From Bacteroidota bacterium (GTDB lineage Bacteria; Bacteroidota; Bacteroidia; Chitinophagales; Chitinophagaceae): a DNA stretch of 12,247 bases. Under the pieces are notes generated by a model that saw only the letters and a program-made list of their open reading frames with translations, was not told the DNA's origin and did no database searches. Location: positions 1 to 12,247 of the forward strand of contig JAEZCV010000005.1 of the NCBI GenBank assembly GCA_023429985.1, in the 5' to 3' direction. Shown piece after piece: positions 1 through 7,131 of the stretch. Position 1 is the first letter of the stretch, and every line of letters starts with the position of its first letter. Made by a program: the position numbers and the translations under genes.

Positions 1-76
1 TTCTAAACCTTCTAAACCTTCTAAACCTTCTAAACCTTCTAAACCTTCTAAACCTTCTAAACCTTCTAAACCTTCT
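1..76. repeat. 9-bp tandem repeat, (TTCTAAACC)x8 plus partial copy
   Basis: Eight perfect copies of TTCTAAACC occupy 1-72, and a partial TTCT follows at 73-76. The array begins at the first base of the window, so its true length is unknown. Read leftward the unit is GGTTTAGAA. The unit length is a multiple of three. One leftward frame is open (Gly-Leu-Glu repeats), another gives Phe-Arg-Arg, and the third has a stop in every unit. No start codon supports translation from within the window. The array lies just downstream of a leftward promoter (see 90-123), so it is probably in the 5' leader or start of a gene outside the window. The copies are identical, which suggests recent slippage or repeat turnover. 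Confidence 0.95.
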
Positions 77-89
77 CTCCAAAAGTCCG

Positions 90-123
90 CAAAGATAAGC
101 ACTATCCCTTGTTGATTTCGAAA
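90..123 (-). promoter_or_regulatory. Putative Bacteroidota promoter, leftward into the tandem repeat
   Basis: On the minus strand TATCTTTG (plus positions 90-97) matches the Bacteroidota -7 consensus TAnnTTTG exactly. An imperfect -33 element, TTTCG (119-123), lies 21 nt upstream of it. Transcription would start near 84-85 and enter the 9-bp repeat within about a dozen bases. The -7 match is seen directly. The weak -33 box and the unseen downstream gene limit confidence. Confidence 0.5.
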
Positions 124-140
124 TGAAACGTTTAACTTCA
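112..140 (+). promoter_or_regulatory. Possible weak promoter for the spmA-spmB fusion gene
   Basis: TTG at 112-114 is followed, 18 nt later, by TAACTTCA at 133-140. The latter matches only the first part of the TAnnTTTG consensus. Transcription from it would leave a very short leader before the ATG at 158. It would overlap the leftward promoter at 90-123 in a divergent arrangement. This is a weak match, listed because no better candidate lies between the repeat and the gene. Confidence 0.25.
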
Positions 141-157
141 AACCCTAATCTTTTCCT

Positions 158-1390
158 ATGGCTTTGAATTATGTTTGGGTTTGTTTTTTCCTTTTGGCAT
201 TTGTGGCCGCCCTCGTCAGGCTGATTGGTTTTAACGATGTGGATATTTTCTACAATATCACCACTGCCATCTTCGATATGTCGAAAACCGCTGTGGAAAT
301 TTCACTAGGGTTAATAGGAGTGATGGCTTTCTGGCTGGGAATTATGAAAATTGGAGAAAGAGGAGGCATGATCGGCATTTTTGCAAAAGCTGTGCGGCCG
401 TTTTTCAGTAAGATATTCCCGGGTATTCCAAAAGATCATCCTGCATTCGGATCTATTCTCATGAATTTTTCTGCCAATATGCTGGGACTTGATAATGCCG
501 CTACACCCATGGGATTAAAGGCCATGAAGGAATTGCAGGAGGTAAATCCGGATAAGGAAACTGCAACCAATGCCCAGATCATGTTCCTGGTACTGAATGC
601 TTCCAGTCTCACTTTATTGCCCATCAGCATTATGGCCTATCGCAAGGAAGCGGGTGCTGCCGATCCTTCCGACATTTTCATTCCTATACTGCTTGCTACA
701 TTTTTTTCAACGCTTACCGGCCTTGTTGTAACGGCCATGTATCAAAGGATCAATTTATTCCAGGGTACCATTATTAAGTATCTCGGTACGGTTGCCATAG
801 TAATTTTTGGATTACTTTTTTATTTTTCCCAGCTTCCCGCAGAGGAAGTAACGGTTATCACCCGCGTAATGAGTAATGTGATCCTTTTTGGTGTTGTGGT
901 TTCATTTATTACCCTGGCACTGATGCGAAAAGTTAATGTATTTGAATCATTTATTGATGGTGCCAAAGAAGGGTTTGAGGTGGCTATAAAAATCATTCCT
1001 TACCTGGTTGCCATTTTGGTTGCCATTGCTGTATTCAGGGCTTCAGGCTTGTTTGATATGGTTTTGGGAGGCATCTCCTGGTTTTTCAGCATCCTGGGAG
1101 TGAATACCGATTTCGTCCCTTCGCTCCCGGTGGCCTTAATGAAACCACTAAGCGGCAGTGGAGCAAGGGGATTACTGATAGATATAATGGAAACAACAGG
1201 TGCCGATAGTTTTCCTTCAAGGGTGGCCAGTGTGATCCAGGGATCTACTGAAACAACATTTTATGTGCTTGCAGTTTATTTTGGTTCCGTAGCTATAAAA
1301 AGAACCAGGCATGCACTTCCTGCAGCATTACTGGCGGAACTGGCCGGAGTTGTTGCTGCAATAATTATTGCATATATATTCTTTCATTAA
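158..1390 (+). CDS. Fused SpmA-SpmB nucleoside-recognition (Gate) domain membrane protein
   Basis: A 410-residue polytopic inner-membrane protein that joins the two spore maturation proteins SpmA and SpmB in one chain. The N-terminal half (about 1-205) is SpmA-like, with the hallmark stretch NMLGLDNAATPMGLKAM at 107-123. The C-terminal half (about 235-410) is SpmB-like, with PSLPVALMKPLSGSGARG at 321-338 and the conserved QGSTETTFYV at 361-370. Each half carries a Gate (nucleoside recognition) type fold, and there are roughly eight to ten hydrophobic segments. In Bacillus the separate proteins affect spore core dehydration. In non-sporulating Gram-negatives the role is unknown, with transport of a small solute the usual guess. 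The ATG at 158 puts a hydrophobic segment at the very N terminus, as expected, and no Shine-Dalgarno sequence is visible. The gene stands alone and converges on the DUF4397 gene, with a shared terminator between them. Family assignment is confident; function is not. Confidence 0.93.
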   Translation: MALNYVWVCFFLLAFVAALVRLIGFNDVDIFYNITTAIFDMSKTAVEISLGLIGVMAFWLGIMKIGERGGMIGIFAKAVRPFFSKIFPGIPKDHPAFGSILMNFSANMLGLDNAATPMGLKAMKELQEVNPDKETATNAQIMFLVLNASSLTLLPISIMAYRKEAGAADPSDIFIPILLATFFSTLTGLVVTAMYQRINLFQGTIIKYLGTVAIVIFGLLFYFSQLPAEEVTVITRVMSNVILFGVVVSFITLALMRKVNVFESFIDGAKEGFEVAIKIIPYLVAILVAIAVFRASGLFDMVLGGISWFFSILGVNTDFVPSLPVALMKPLSGSGARGLLIDIMETTGADSFPSRVASVIQGSTETTFYVLAVYFGSVAIKRTRHALPAALLAELAGVVAAIIIAYIFFH

Positions 1391-1398
1391 TGGTTCTA

Positions 1399-1419
1399 AT
1401 TACTGTAGAAAACAGTAAT
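1399..1419. repeat. Perfect 8-bp inverted repeat after the spmA-spmB stop
   Basis: ATTACTGT (1399-1406) and ACAGTAAT (1412-1419) form a perfect 8-bp stem with a 5-nt AGAAA loop, starting 9 bases after the stop codon. Neither strand has a T-tract next to it, so it is not a classical terminator alone. It may protect the 3' end or support the adjacent terminator at 1431-1457. Confidence 0.5.
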
Positions 1420-1430
1420 CATAAAATAAA

Positions 1431-1457
1431 AAAGGCCTTGCGTTTTGCAAGGCCTTT
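1431..1457. terminator. Bidirectional intrinsic terminator between convergent genes
   Basis: AAAGGCCTTGC (1431-1441) pairs perfectly with GCAAGGCCTTT (1447-1457) around a GTTTT loop, giving an 11-bp GC-rich stem. On the minus strand the stem is followed by a strong T-rich tract (six T, A, four T). On the plus strand the tail is the weaker TTTAATTATT. It lies 41 bases past the spmA-spmB stop and 19 bases past the stop of the leftward DUF4397 gene, the right place to end both transcripts. Confidence 0.9.
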
Positions 1458-1475
1458 AATTATTCGGAATAATAA

Positions 1476-2255
1476 TTAATTATTCAGCATAAACGATATA
1501 AATGGTCTCCTGGTATTTGTACTACCAGTTTGACTACCGTAACCTGTAGCAAACGCAGTATAAACTCTTGTACTTAAAGTTGTATTTCCACTGGTATAAG
1601 TAGCAAGCGCCGGATCGCTGAATGGAGCACCAGCAGGCCTGATCGTCCAGGCAGCATTCGCAGATGGCACTGGCATATCAAAATAAGGGCTCACTCCAAG
1701 GTAAGGAATGTTGGAAGCCACTTTGGTAGAACCATAATAAAGATCCAGTGCAGGAACATCTGGCATCAGGTGAATGAATTTAAATCTTGCCTGTCCTGTA
1801 TCAGGTCGGGTAAGTATGTCTTCAACCAGTACCACCTGGGTGTTTGCGCCCGTATCGGTAATATGAGCAGTGTAATTCTTTCCCTGCAAAAGGTTTACAG
1901 CAGTTGAAAAAAGTTCCACTGAGTCTGTATTCTTTCCTGCATTAGGAATGGCAACTTTTACATTTATATTACCGGGATTAACAGCGAGGTAATCGTTCGC
2001 ACTTCCACCTCCGGTGTTATAACCTCCTCCAGGGAAGGGCGTGCGGCTGGTTATTACATTACTAACCCTAACGTCGTTCAATTTAAGATGAACGGAAGGA
2101 TTTTTTGCATAAGCAGAAACATAATTGATCTTAAGCAATGCTTTATCAGCTCCCACCATTTCGGCTGGAGCATTAAGTTCTGTTTCTTTTTCACATGAAG
2201 CAAGTATTAGGCCCGACAAGCATGCAAAAGAAAATAGTTTTAATAATTTTTTCAT
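1476..2255 (-). CDS. DUF4397-domain outer-membrane lipoprotein, last gene of the SusCD locus
   Basis: A 259-residue predicted lipoprotein. The signal peptide ends in a lipobox, LAS-Cys21. The mature protein then begins CEKETE, the acidic pattern associated in Bacteroidota with export to the cell surface. The segment ARFKFIHLMPDVPALDLYY (156-174) is typical of DUF4397, a beta-sandwich domain of unknown function. An earlier stretch (about 39-69, LLKINYVSAY and onward) has a similar layout: a hydrophobic strand, a proline, a strand with alternating hydrophobics, then VSNVI against ASNI. The protein therefore probably holds two related beta modules. A Gly-rich loop (PFPGGGYNTGGG, 73-84) sits in the first. 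The gene starts 11 bases after susD and ends at the shared terminator, so it very likely shares the susCD transcript. Its position matches accessory surface binding lipoproteins (SusE/F position) in other Sus-like loci. A ligand-binding role is inference. Confidence 0.88.
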   Translation of the reverse strand: MKKLLKLFSFACLSGLILASCEKETELNAPAEMVGADKALLKINYVSAYAKNPSVHLKLNDVRVSNVITSRTPFPGGGYNTGGGSANDYLAVNPGNINVKVAIPNAGKNTDSVELFSTAVNLLQGKNYTAHITDTGANTQVVLVEDILTRPDTGQARFKFIHLMPDVPALDLYYGSTKVASNIPYLGVSPYFDMPVPSANAAWTIRPAGAPFSDPALATYTSGNTTLSTRVYTAFATGYGSQTGSTNTRRPFISFMLNN

Positions 2256-2266
2256 CAGATAATTTT

Positions 2267-3925
2267 TTAAGGTATTGCAAACCAGATTTTTTCGGTTGGA
2301 TCGGCATGGTAATTTAAGGACATAGCTCCAATTCTTTCAAGTTCAAGAACATTCCAAACGTATTCAGAATTGAACCTGGGTCTCATCCTGTATACCAGTT
2401 CACCATTGTTGTCGGGGAACAAGTCGTTTCCCTGTGGGGGTGTAAAATCTGCATACACCTGTCCAGAACCTGAAGGATCCGCATCTATATAATGATAACG
2501 ACGCATATCCACCCAGGTTTCAAGTGCACCATGAACATAAAGCGCAATGTATTTCTGCAGCATGATCATGGAAAGTGTAAGGTTGTTTGCACTTGCAGGT
2601 ACCACATCGGTATCAGCAAGGAAAGCATCTCTTGTAGCAGGTGTCATTTCCATACCAGCAGGTATGTTCACATTCCACTGTGGACTTAGCAGCATATTAA
2701 AATTCTGACGGATGCCTTCAGTATAAGCTGTTAATGCTGCACCTTTATCATTTTTAAGAAATGCGGCTTCTGCTTTCAGAAAATGTATTTCCGCAGCTGT
2801 CATAATAGGGAAGGGGGCATCGTTCCTGTAAACATATCTGGGCATAATTCCCAATCCTCCATTTGTAAGGTTGGAAGCGGTAGGGTCCTGGGAAATTCCA
2901 TGAACATTTTCAGGTCTTTCAGCTGCCGGAATAACGGCTTGTCCCTGAACCGGTTGAACCCCCACAAAAGTGCCTATTGTATTCAGCCTCAGCATATAGG
3001 CAGCTCTTGGATCTGCAACACCTGTGAATCTTGAATTATCTCCATTCATCAGATCAACTATGTACGCACTTTGCCTTACAGCTGTTGGAGAAGTAACGCC
3101 CGTAGCACTAAAGTTATTTCTTAAAGGTCCAAAGAAATTGTTGGTAGCACTTTGAGCAGTTGCTTCAAATTTAACCATTGCATTATCTGCATTATCCAGA
3201 ATAGAAAGGTTGGCATAATGAATTACAGAATCTGCATTATAACTGCTTTTGTTTGTATAACGGTTATGAACACGTGCAAGAATTCCATTAACAAACTTCT
3301 TCCATTTATTTATATCACCGTTATAAAAATAAGCGTCGGCCTGGGCAAAACTTGCAGATGAAGTTGCCGCATTAAAATTATCTAATGCCTGCCAGCAAAG
3401 TCTTTTTACATGTTCGTAAACTTCGGGCTGGGTATTATAAGAGAATGTGATCTGGCTGGTGTTGAAAGCTTCATTCAGAATTACGTTATCATAATAATCT
3501 GTAAGAATTAACCAGCTCCAGGCTTCGATAGCCTTTCCCGCGCCAACAAAATCCAGCTGGCCATCTTCGGCAGCCCACTGCATCATACGTTGGTTATTCT
3601 GGCCAATATCAAAATAATGCATACGCCAGGTTGATTGGGCAACGTCGGCAACATTATTGGTATAACCCATTCTGTCGAAATTAGAATTGGTCAGGTAAAA
3701 GCTGAAGTTCTGAATGTACTGTCCTATGTACCTGATATCCCACATGGTACCATGCCCGGCATAATTACCAGCCATTGCAGAAATGATCTGGGGAAGTAAA
3801 GTTTCTGGAGGCACCTTGGTATCCGCATTCGGATTCAGATAGGCCTCATCTATTTTCTTGGAGCAGGAATTACCCATGATTGCAATCATGCAAACGATTC
3901 CGGCTTTTATTAATATTCTTTTCAT
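2267..3925 (-). CDS. susD: SusD/RagB-family nutrient-binding outer-membrane lipoprotein
   Basis: A 552-residue SusD-like lipoprotein, the surface lid that captures substrate and passes it to its SusC partner. The signal peptide leads to Cys21 in the sequence MGNSC. After it comes LNPNADTKVPPETLLPQI (30-47), the usual N-terminal motif of the SusD_2-like branch (SusD/RagB nutrient-binding lipoproteins). TPR-like helices include GAGKAIEAWSWLILTDYY (128-145), the family's core helix pair. A second conserved block, PIMTAAEIHFLKAEAAFL (373-390), is followed by the C-terminal region with WVDMRRYHY (471-479). Length is normal and no frame damage is seen. The start lies 18 bases after susC, with an A/T-rich leader and no Shine-Dalgarno sequence. 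The ligand cannot be read from sequence: no glycoside hydrolase, peptidase or lyase lies beside it to hint at the substrate. The symbol denotes the family, not starch specificity. Confidence 0.95.
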   Translation of the reverse strand: MKRILIKAGIVCMIAIMGNSCSKKIDEAYLNPNADTKVPPETLLPQIISAMAGNYAGHGTMWDIRYIGQYIQNFSFYLTNSNFDRMGYTNNVADVAQSTWRMHYFDIGQNNQRMMQWAAEDGQLDFVGAGKAIEAWSWLILTDYYDNVILNEAFNTSQITFSYNTQPEVYEHVKRLCWQALDNFNAATSSASFAQADAYFYNGDINKWKKFVNGILARVHNRYTNKSSYNADSVIHYANLSILDNADNAMVKFEATAQSATNNFFGPLRNNFSATGVTSPTAVRQSAYIVDLMNGDNSRFTGVADPRAAYMLRLNTIGTFVGVQPVQGQAVIPAAERPENVHGISQDPTASNLTNGGLGIMPRYVYRNDAPFPIMTAAEIHFLKAEAAFLKNDKGAALTAYTEGIRQNFNMLLSPQWNVNIPAGMEMTPATRDAFLADTDVVPASANNLTLSMIMLQKYIALYVHGALETWVDMRRYHYIDADPSGSGQVYADFTPPQGNDLFPDNNGELVYRMRPRFNSEYVWNVLELERIGAMSLNYHADPTEKIWFAIP

Positions 3926-3943
3926 GAATAGCGACTTTAAAAA

Positions 3944-6900
3944 TTAAAAATTAGCTCTGAAACCCAGGTTAACACTTATTGGCGTACCCACATTGGCGAA
4001 ATCGAAACCGAAGGCACCCACACCACGGGTTCCGCCACCTAATGCACTGGTTGCAGGATCGGCACCTTTGTAATTTGTGATAAGTACCAGGTCGTTAACC
4101 GTTACGAAAGCGCTTAATGATCTTATAAAGTTGATGCTTCTTAGCTTACCAAAGTTATAATTCAAAGTAAGATCTCTCAGTCGGAACCAGTTAACATCCT
4201 TCTGGATAAATTCTTCTTCAGGCATTGTTGTAAAATAAGCCTGGTTGTTATACGGAGTAACACTAATTGTGTTCCTTGTTGGATTGGCTGTGTTTTCCAA
4301 ACCATCTGCAAGAACTCCTTCAACAACACGTGGTGTAAACCTGTCCTCAGTTGCTAAACTTCTTCCAAGCCTGGTAAGGTACATTTCAGTTCCATTGAAA
4401 ATATCTCCGCCAACTTTCAAATCCCAAAGCATGGATAAGCGGAAGTTTTTGTAAGAAAGATTGTTCAGCCAACCTAAAGTGAAGTCAGGATTTCTGTCGC
4501 CTCTTACTTTAAATGTTGCATCAATCAATGGTAAACCTGTTGTTGGACTGATAAGTATGTCGCCATTATCATTTCTCTGGTAACCGTAGGCTGTAATACT
4601 GGTAGTTGAACCTCCAACTACAAGTCCACCCCTTGCGTTTCCATATAACCAGGTATCAGAAATGTAGAATTCAGGAACATTTGGTGGTAAGCCGGTAACT
4701 TCATTTCTCATCCTGTTGAAGTTGAAACGGGTTGTCCAGCTAAAGTTTGCATTTCTAACAGGTGTTGCATCCAATGCAATTTCAATACCGGTATTCTGAT
4801 TTGAACCCACGTTAAGCGTATTCAACACAAAGCCGGTTCCATAACTGGTTCTGAATAATTCAACGATCAGGTTATCATTCTTGGTGTTATAATAAGTAAC
4901 ATCAAGGTTCAACCTGCTGTTAAATAATCTTAACTCAGTTCCAATTTCATAGGTTTGTTGCGTTTCCGGTTGTAAGAACGGGTTGGCATTGGTAAATCCA
5001 TAGCGCCATCCGCCACCACTTCCGATATTTTGTTCAAAGATCGACTGGTTATTGTAGGGAGCTCCTGAACGAGCAGTGCTAGCCAATGAGCCGCGCAATT
5101 TAAAATAATTCAACACACTGCTTTTTTGTATAGCAGGAATCAAATCAGAAATCATGATACTCAAACTGGCAGCAGGATAGTTATAGCTTCTGAAATCTTT
5201 AGGGAATATTGATGATTCCTCGAAGCGGTGAGAATAAGTGAAAAATATGGCGTTTCTCCAGCTAATAGAAGCTTCCCCAAAATAGGCAGCCTGGCGGCTG
5301 ATGCTATAGTTAGGTAAACCATTGCGGAACATATTAATGTTTCTGAACCTTGTTGAAGGATCAGAAGCGGTAGAATCTTTTGAATTGAATGTAGTTAAAT
5401 TGGTTCCATAAACAGTGGTCATCTGGAACTCATAATCCTGCCACATATTTCCTACCATCAGCCTTCCGCCAAAATCACCGATCTTATGGTTGGCAGTTGC
5501 TGTAATGGTATGATTATATCCATAATACCTGCGGTAATAATTGGTTTGCGCTCCTTTTAATGTCTGGTTGATCATGGAAGAACTGGAATCATATCTTGTA
5601 AAGCCATCTGTTTTATATGTATCATATCCAAAACGACCGTTAAGCGCAAGCCAGCTGGTTGGATTGATATTTACACCCATAGTGGCTATGATGCGATCTG
5701 TTTGATCTTCACTTTTGTTCCTTTCAACATTGTAAAAAGGATTGTCTATTTCACTGGCAGGATTGGCTGCATATATAGGTAATTTTCCTCCGTCTGCAGT
5801 TTGCCACTGCGTGATATCATTGTCAGCAGGCCATGCCAGGTAATTCAGTAAATAACCACCTGTACCGCGGATAGGTTTCAGGTTGGTGCTTCTAACATAA
5901 GAAATGGCAGGTGCTATATCTATATACTTACCGATCTTGGTTGTGTTGGCAAGTCTTAAATTGTACCTGTTGAAATTATTGTTAGGAACAGGTGACTCCT
6001 GGGAAAATACTGATCCTGAAAACCTGAATGTATAATTCTTACCTCCGTAGTCTGCACTAATATTATGTGTTTGCGCAAAACCGGTTCTGAAAAAATCATT
6101 CTTATCATTTGGATACAGTGTATCGGCCTGGGAATAAGCAGGCCCCCAAAAGCTAAAAATATTTTGAGGCACTCCATTGGTTCCGCCACTAAAGGTTCTC
6201 TGAAATTCCGGGAAACGTGTGATACGCTGAAACCTGAAACTGTTATCGTAATTCACATTAACCCTTCCTGTAGAAGCGGTTTTTTTGGTGGTAATTACAA
6301 TTGCACCGGAACTGGCCTGGCTTCCGTAAAGCGCAGTTGCTTCCGGTCCTTTTAAAACCGTAATGGATTCGATATCGTTTGGATTGATGTCGGCAACCCT
6401 GTTGGTATAATCATTTGCACGATTTTCCACGCCAGGGGCGGTATTGGGACGCGCACCAAAACCAAGGTTTGGATCATTTTCACCAATAGAGGAATTATCC
6501 ACGATAATACCATCAATAATAAATAAAGGCGAATTACTTAAAGCCATAGAATTAAAACCCCTTAATACAATTTGTGAAGAGGCACCCGCAAGTCCGCTGG
6601 TAGGAGTAATGGTCAACCCGGCTACTCGGCCCTGCAGCGCATTCACAAAGTTTTCCCTTTGTGCTTCCTGTACTTCAGCGCCGCTCACTTTTTGAACCGA
6701 ATAACCCAGTTCGCGCGGGTTACGGCGCATGTCCATAGCCGTTACTACCACTTCTTCCATGGTAGATTGCTGAACGTTCAGCTGAACGGAAATAGAGGTC
6801 TGGTCTCCAATTCTGATCTCACTTGAGGCATAGCCTACAAACGTAAATTGAAGCGTTTCGCCCACGTTGGCCTGAATTGAATACGCACCCGCAGCATTTG

Positions 6901-7066
6901 TCTGAACAGAACGTGAGGTGCCTTTTACAGTTACAGAAACACCGGACAGAGGCCTGTTGCCTTCACCTGTAACGGTTCCTGTAATTGTTTTTGCCTGGGC
7001 ATGTGCAGGTAAGCTATAGGCCAGCCATACCATGCAGATTAACATAAAACAGAGGAGTTTTCTCAT
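3944..7066 (-). CDS. susC: SusC/RagA-family TonB-linked outer-membrane transporter
   Basis: A 1040-residue TonB-dependent channel that should import the substrate held by the adjacent SusD. A Sec signal peptide is likely cleaved after AHA (21-23). A carboxypeptidase-regulatory-like Ig domain follows (about 27-100, ITGTVTGEGNRPLSGVSVTV). Next are the TonB box EEVVVTAM (104-111) and the plug domain (about 118-262), with NALQGRVAGLTI (142-153), the LFIIDGIIVD stretch (181-190) and the IESITVLKGPEATALYG signature (232-248). The rest is a 22-strand-type barrel ending VNLGFRANF, with a terminal aromatic as barrel-assembly recognition requires. No STN domain is present, so direct signalling to an ECF sigma/anti-sigma pair is not suggested. 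Length is typical and the frame is intact. It starts 65 bases after the DeoR gene. No promoter of the TAnnTTTG type is seen in that gap, so co-transcription with the regulator is plausible. Confidence 0.97.
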   Translation of the reverse strand: MRKLLCFMLICMVWLAYSLPAHAQAKTITGTVTGEGNRPLSGVSVTVKGTSRSVQTNAAGAYSIQANVGETLQFTFVGYASSEIRIGDQTSISVQLNVQQSTMEEVVVTAMDMRRNPRELGYSVQKVSGAEVQEAQRENFVNALQGRVAGLTITPTSGLAGASSQIVLRGFNSMALSNSPLFIIDGIIVDNSSIGENDPNLGFGARPNTAPGVENRANDYTNRVADINPNDIESITVLKGPEATALYGSQASSGAIVITTKKTASTGRVNVNYDNSFRFQRITRFPEFQRTFSGGTNGVPQNIFSFWGPAYSQADTLYPNDKNDFFRTGFAQTHNISADYGGKNYTFRFSGSVFSQESPVPNNNFNRYNLRLANTTKIGKYIDIAPAISYVRSTNLKPIRGTGGYLLNYLAWPADNDITQWQTADGGKLPIYAANPASEIDNPFYNVERNKSEDQTDRIIATMGVNINPTSWLALNGRFGYDTYKTDGFTRYDSSSSMINQTLKGAQTNYYRRYYGYNHTITATANHKIGDFGGRLMVGNMWQDYEFQMTTVYGTNLTTFNSKDSTASDPSTRFRNINMFRNGLPNYSISRQAAYFGEASISWRNAIFFTYSHRFEESSIFPKDFRSYNYPAASLSIMISDLIPAIQKSSVLNYFKLRGSLASTARSGAPYNNQSIFEQNIGSGGGWRYGFTNANPFLQPETQQTYEIGTELRLFNSRLNLDVTYYNTKNDNLIVELFRTSYGTGFVLNTLNVGSNQNTGIEIALDATPVRNANFSWTTRFNFNRMRNEVTGLPPNVPEFYISDTWLYGNARGGLVVGGSTTSITAYGYQRNDNGDILISPTTGLPLIDATFKVRGDRNPDFTLGWLNNLSYKNFRLSMLWDLKVGGDIFNGTEMYLTRLGRSLATEDRFTPRVVEGVLADGLENTANPTRNTISVTPYNNQAYFTTMPEEEFIQKDVNWFRLRDLTLNYNFGKLRSINFIRSLSAFVTVNDLVLITNYKGADPATSALGGGTRGVGAFGFDFANVGTPISVNLGFRANF

Positions 7067-7085
7067 AAAAAGTAATTTACTTTTT
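7067..7085. repeat. Perfect 9-bp inverted repeat abutting the susC start codon
   Basis: AAAAAGTAA (7067-7075) and TTACTTTTT (7077-7085) are perfect inverted copies around a single T. They sit immediately 5' of the susC ATG (complement of 7064-7066). As RNA this could fold into an 8-bp A-U-rich hairpin with a 3-nt loop directly before the start codon. As DNA it is a palindrome suited to a dimeric regulator. The repeat is seen directly; either role is inference. A/T-rich leaders are common in this phylum, so chance is possible. Confidence 0.5.
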
Positions 7086-7131
7086 GGTCAATAATTAATA
7101 AGCCTTTGGTTATTTCATTTGGGCATGGATA

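Noticed and set aside
1..76. CRISPR array or telomere-like sequence
   Set aside because: The units are 9 bp, contiguous and identical with no spacers. The setting is an intergenic promoter region, which fits a minisatellite better than either alternative.
3926..3943. A separate promoter for susD
   Set aside because: The 18-base gap is too short to hold a -33/-7 promoter, and the pair is expected to be co-transcribed.
5956..6355. Short open frames overlapping susC on both strands
   Set aside because: They sit inside an intact, conserved SusC frame and have no independent coding evidence.
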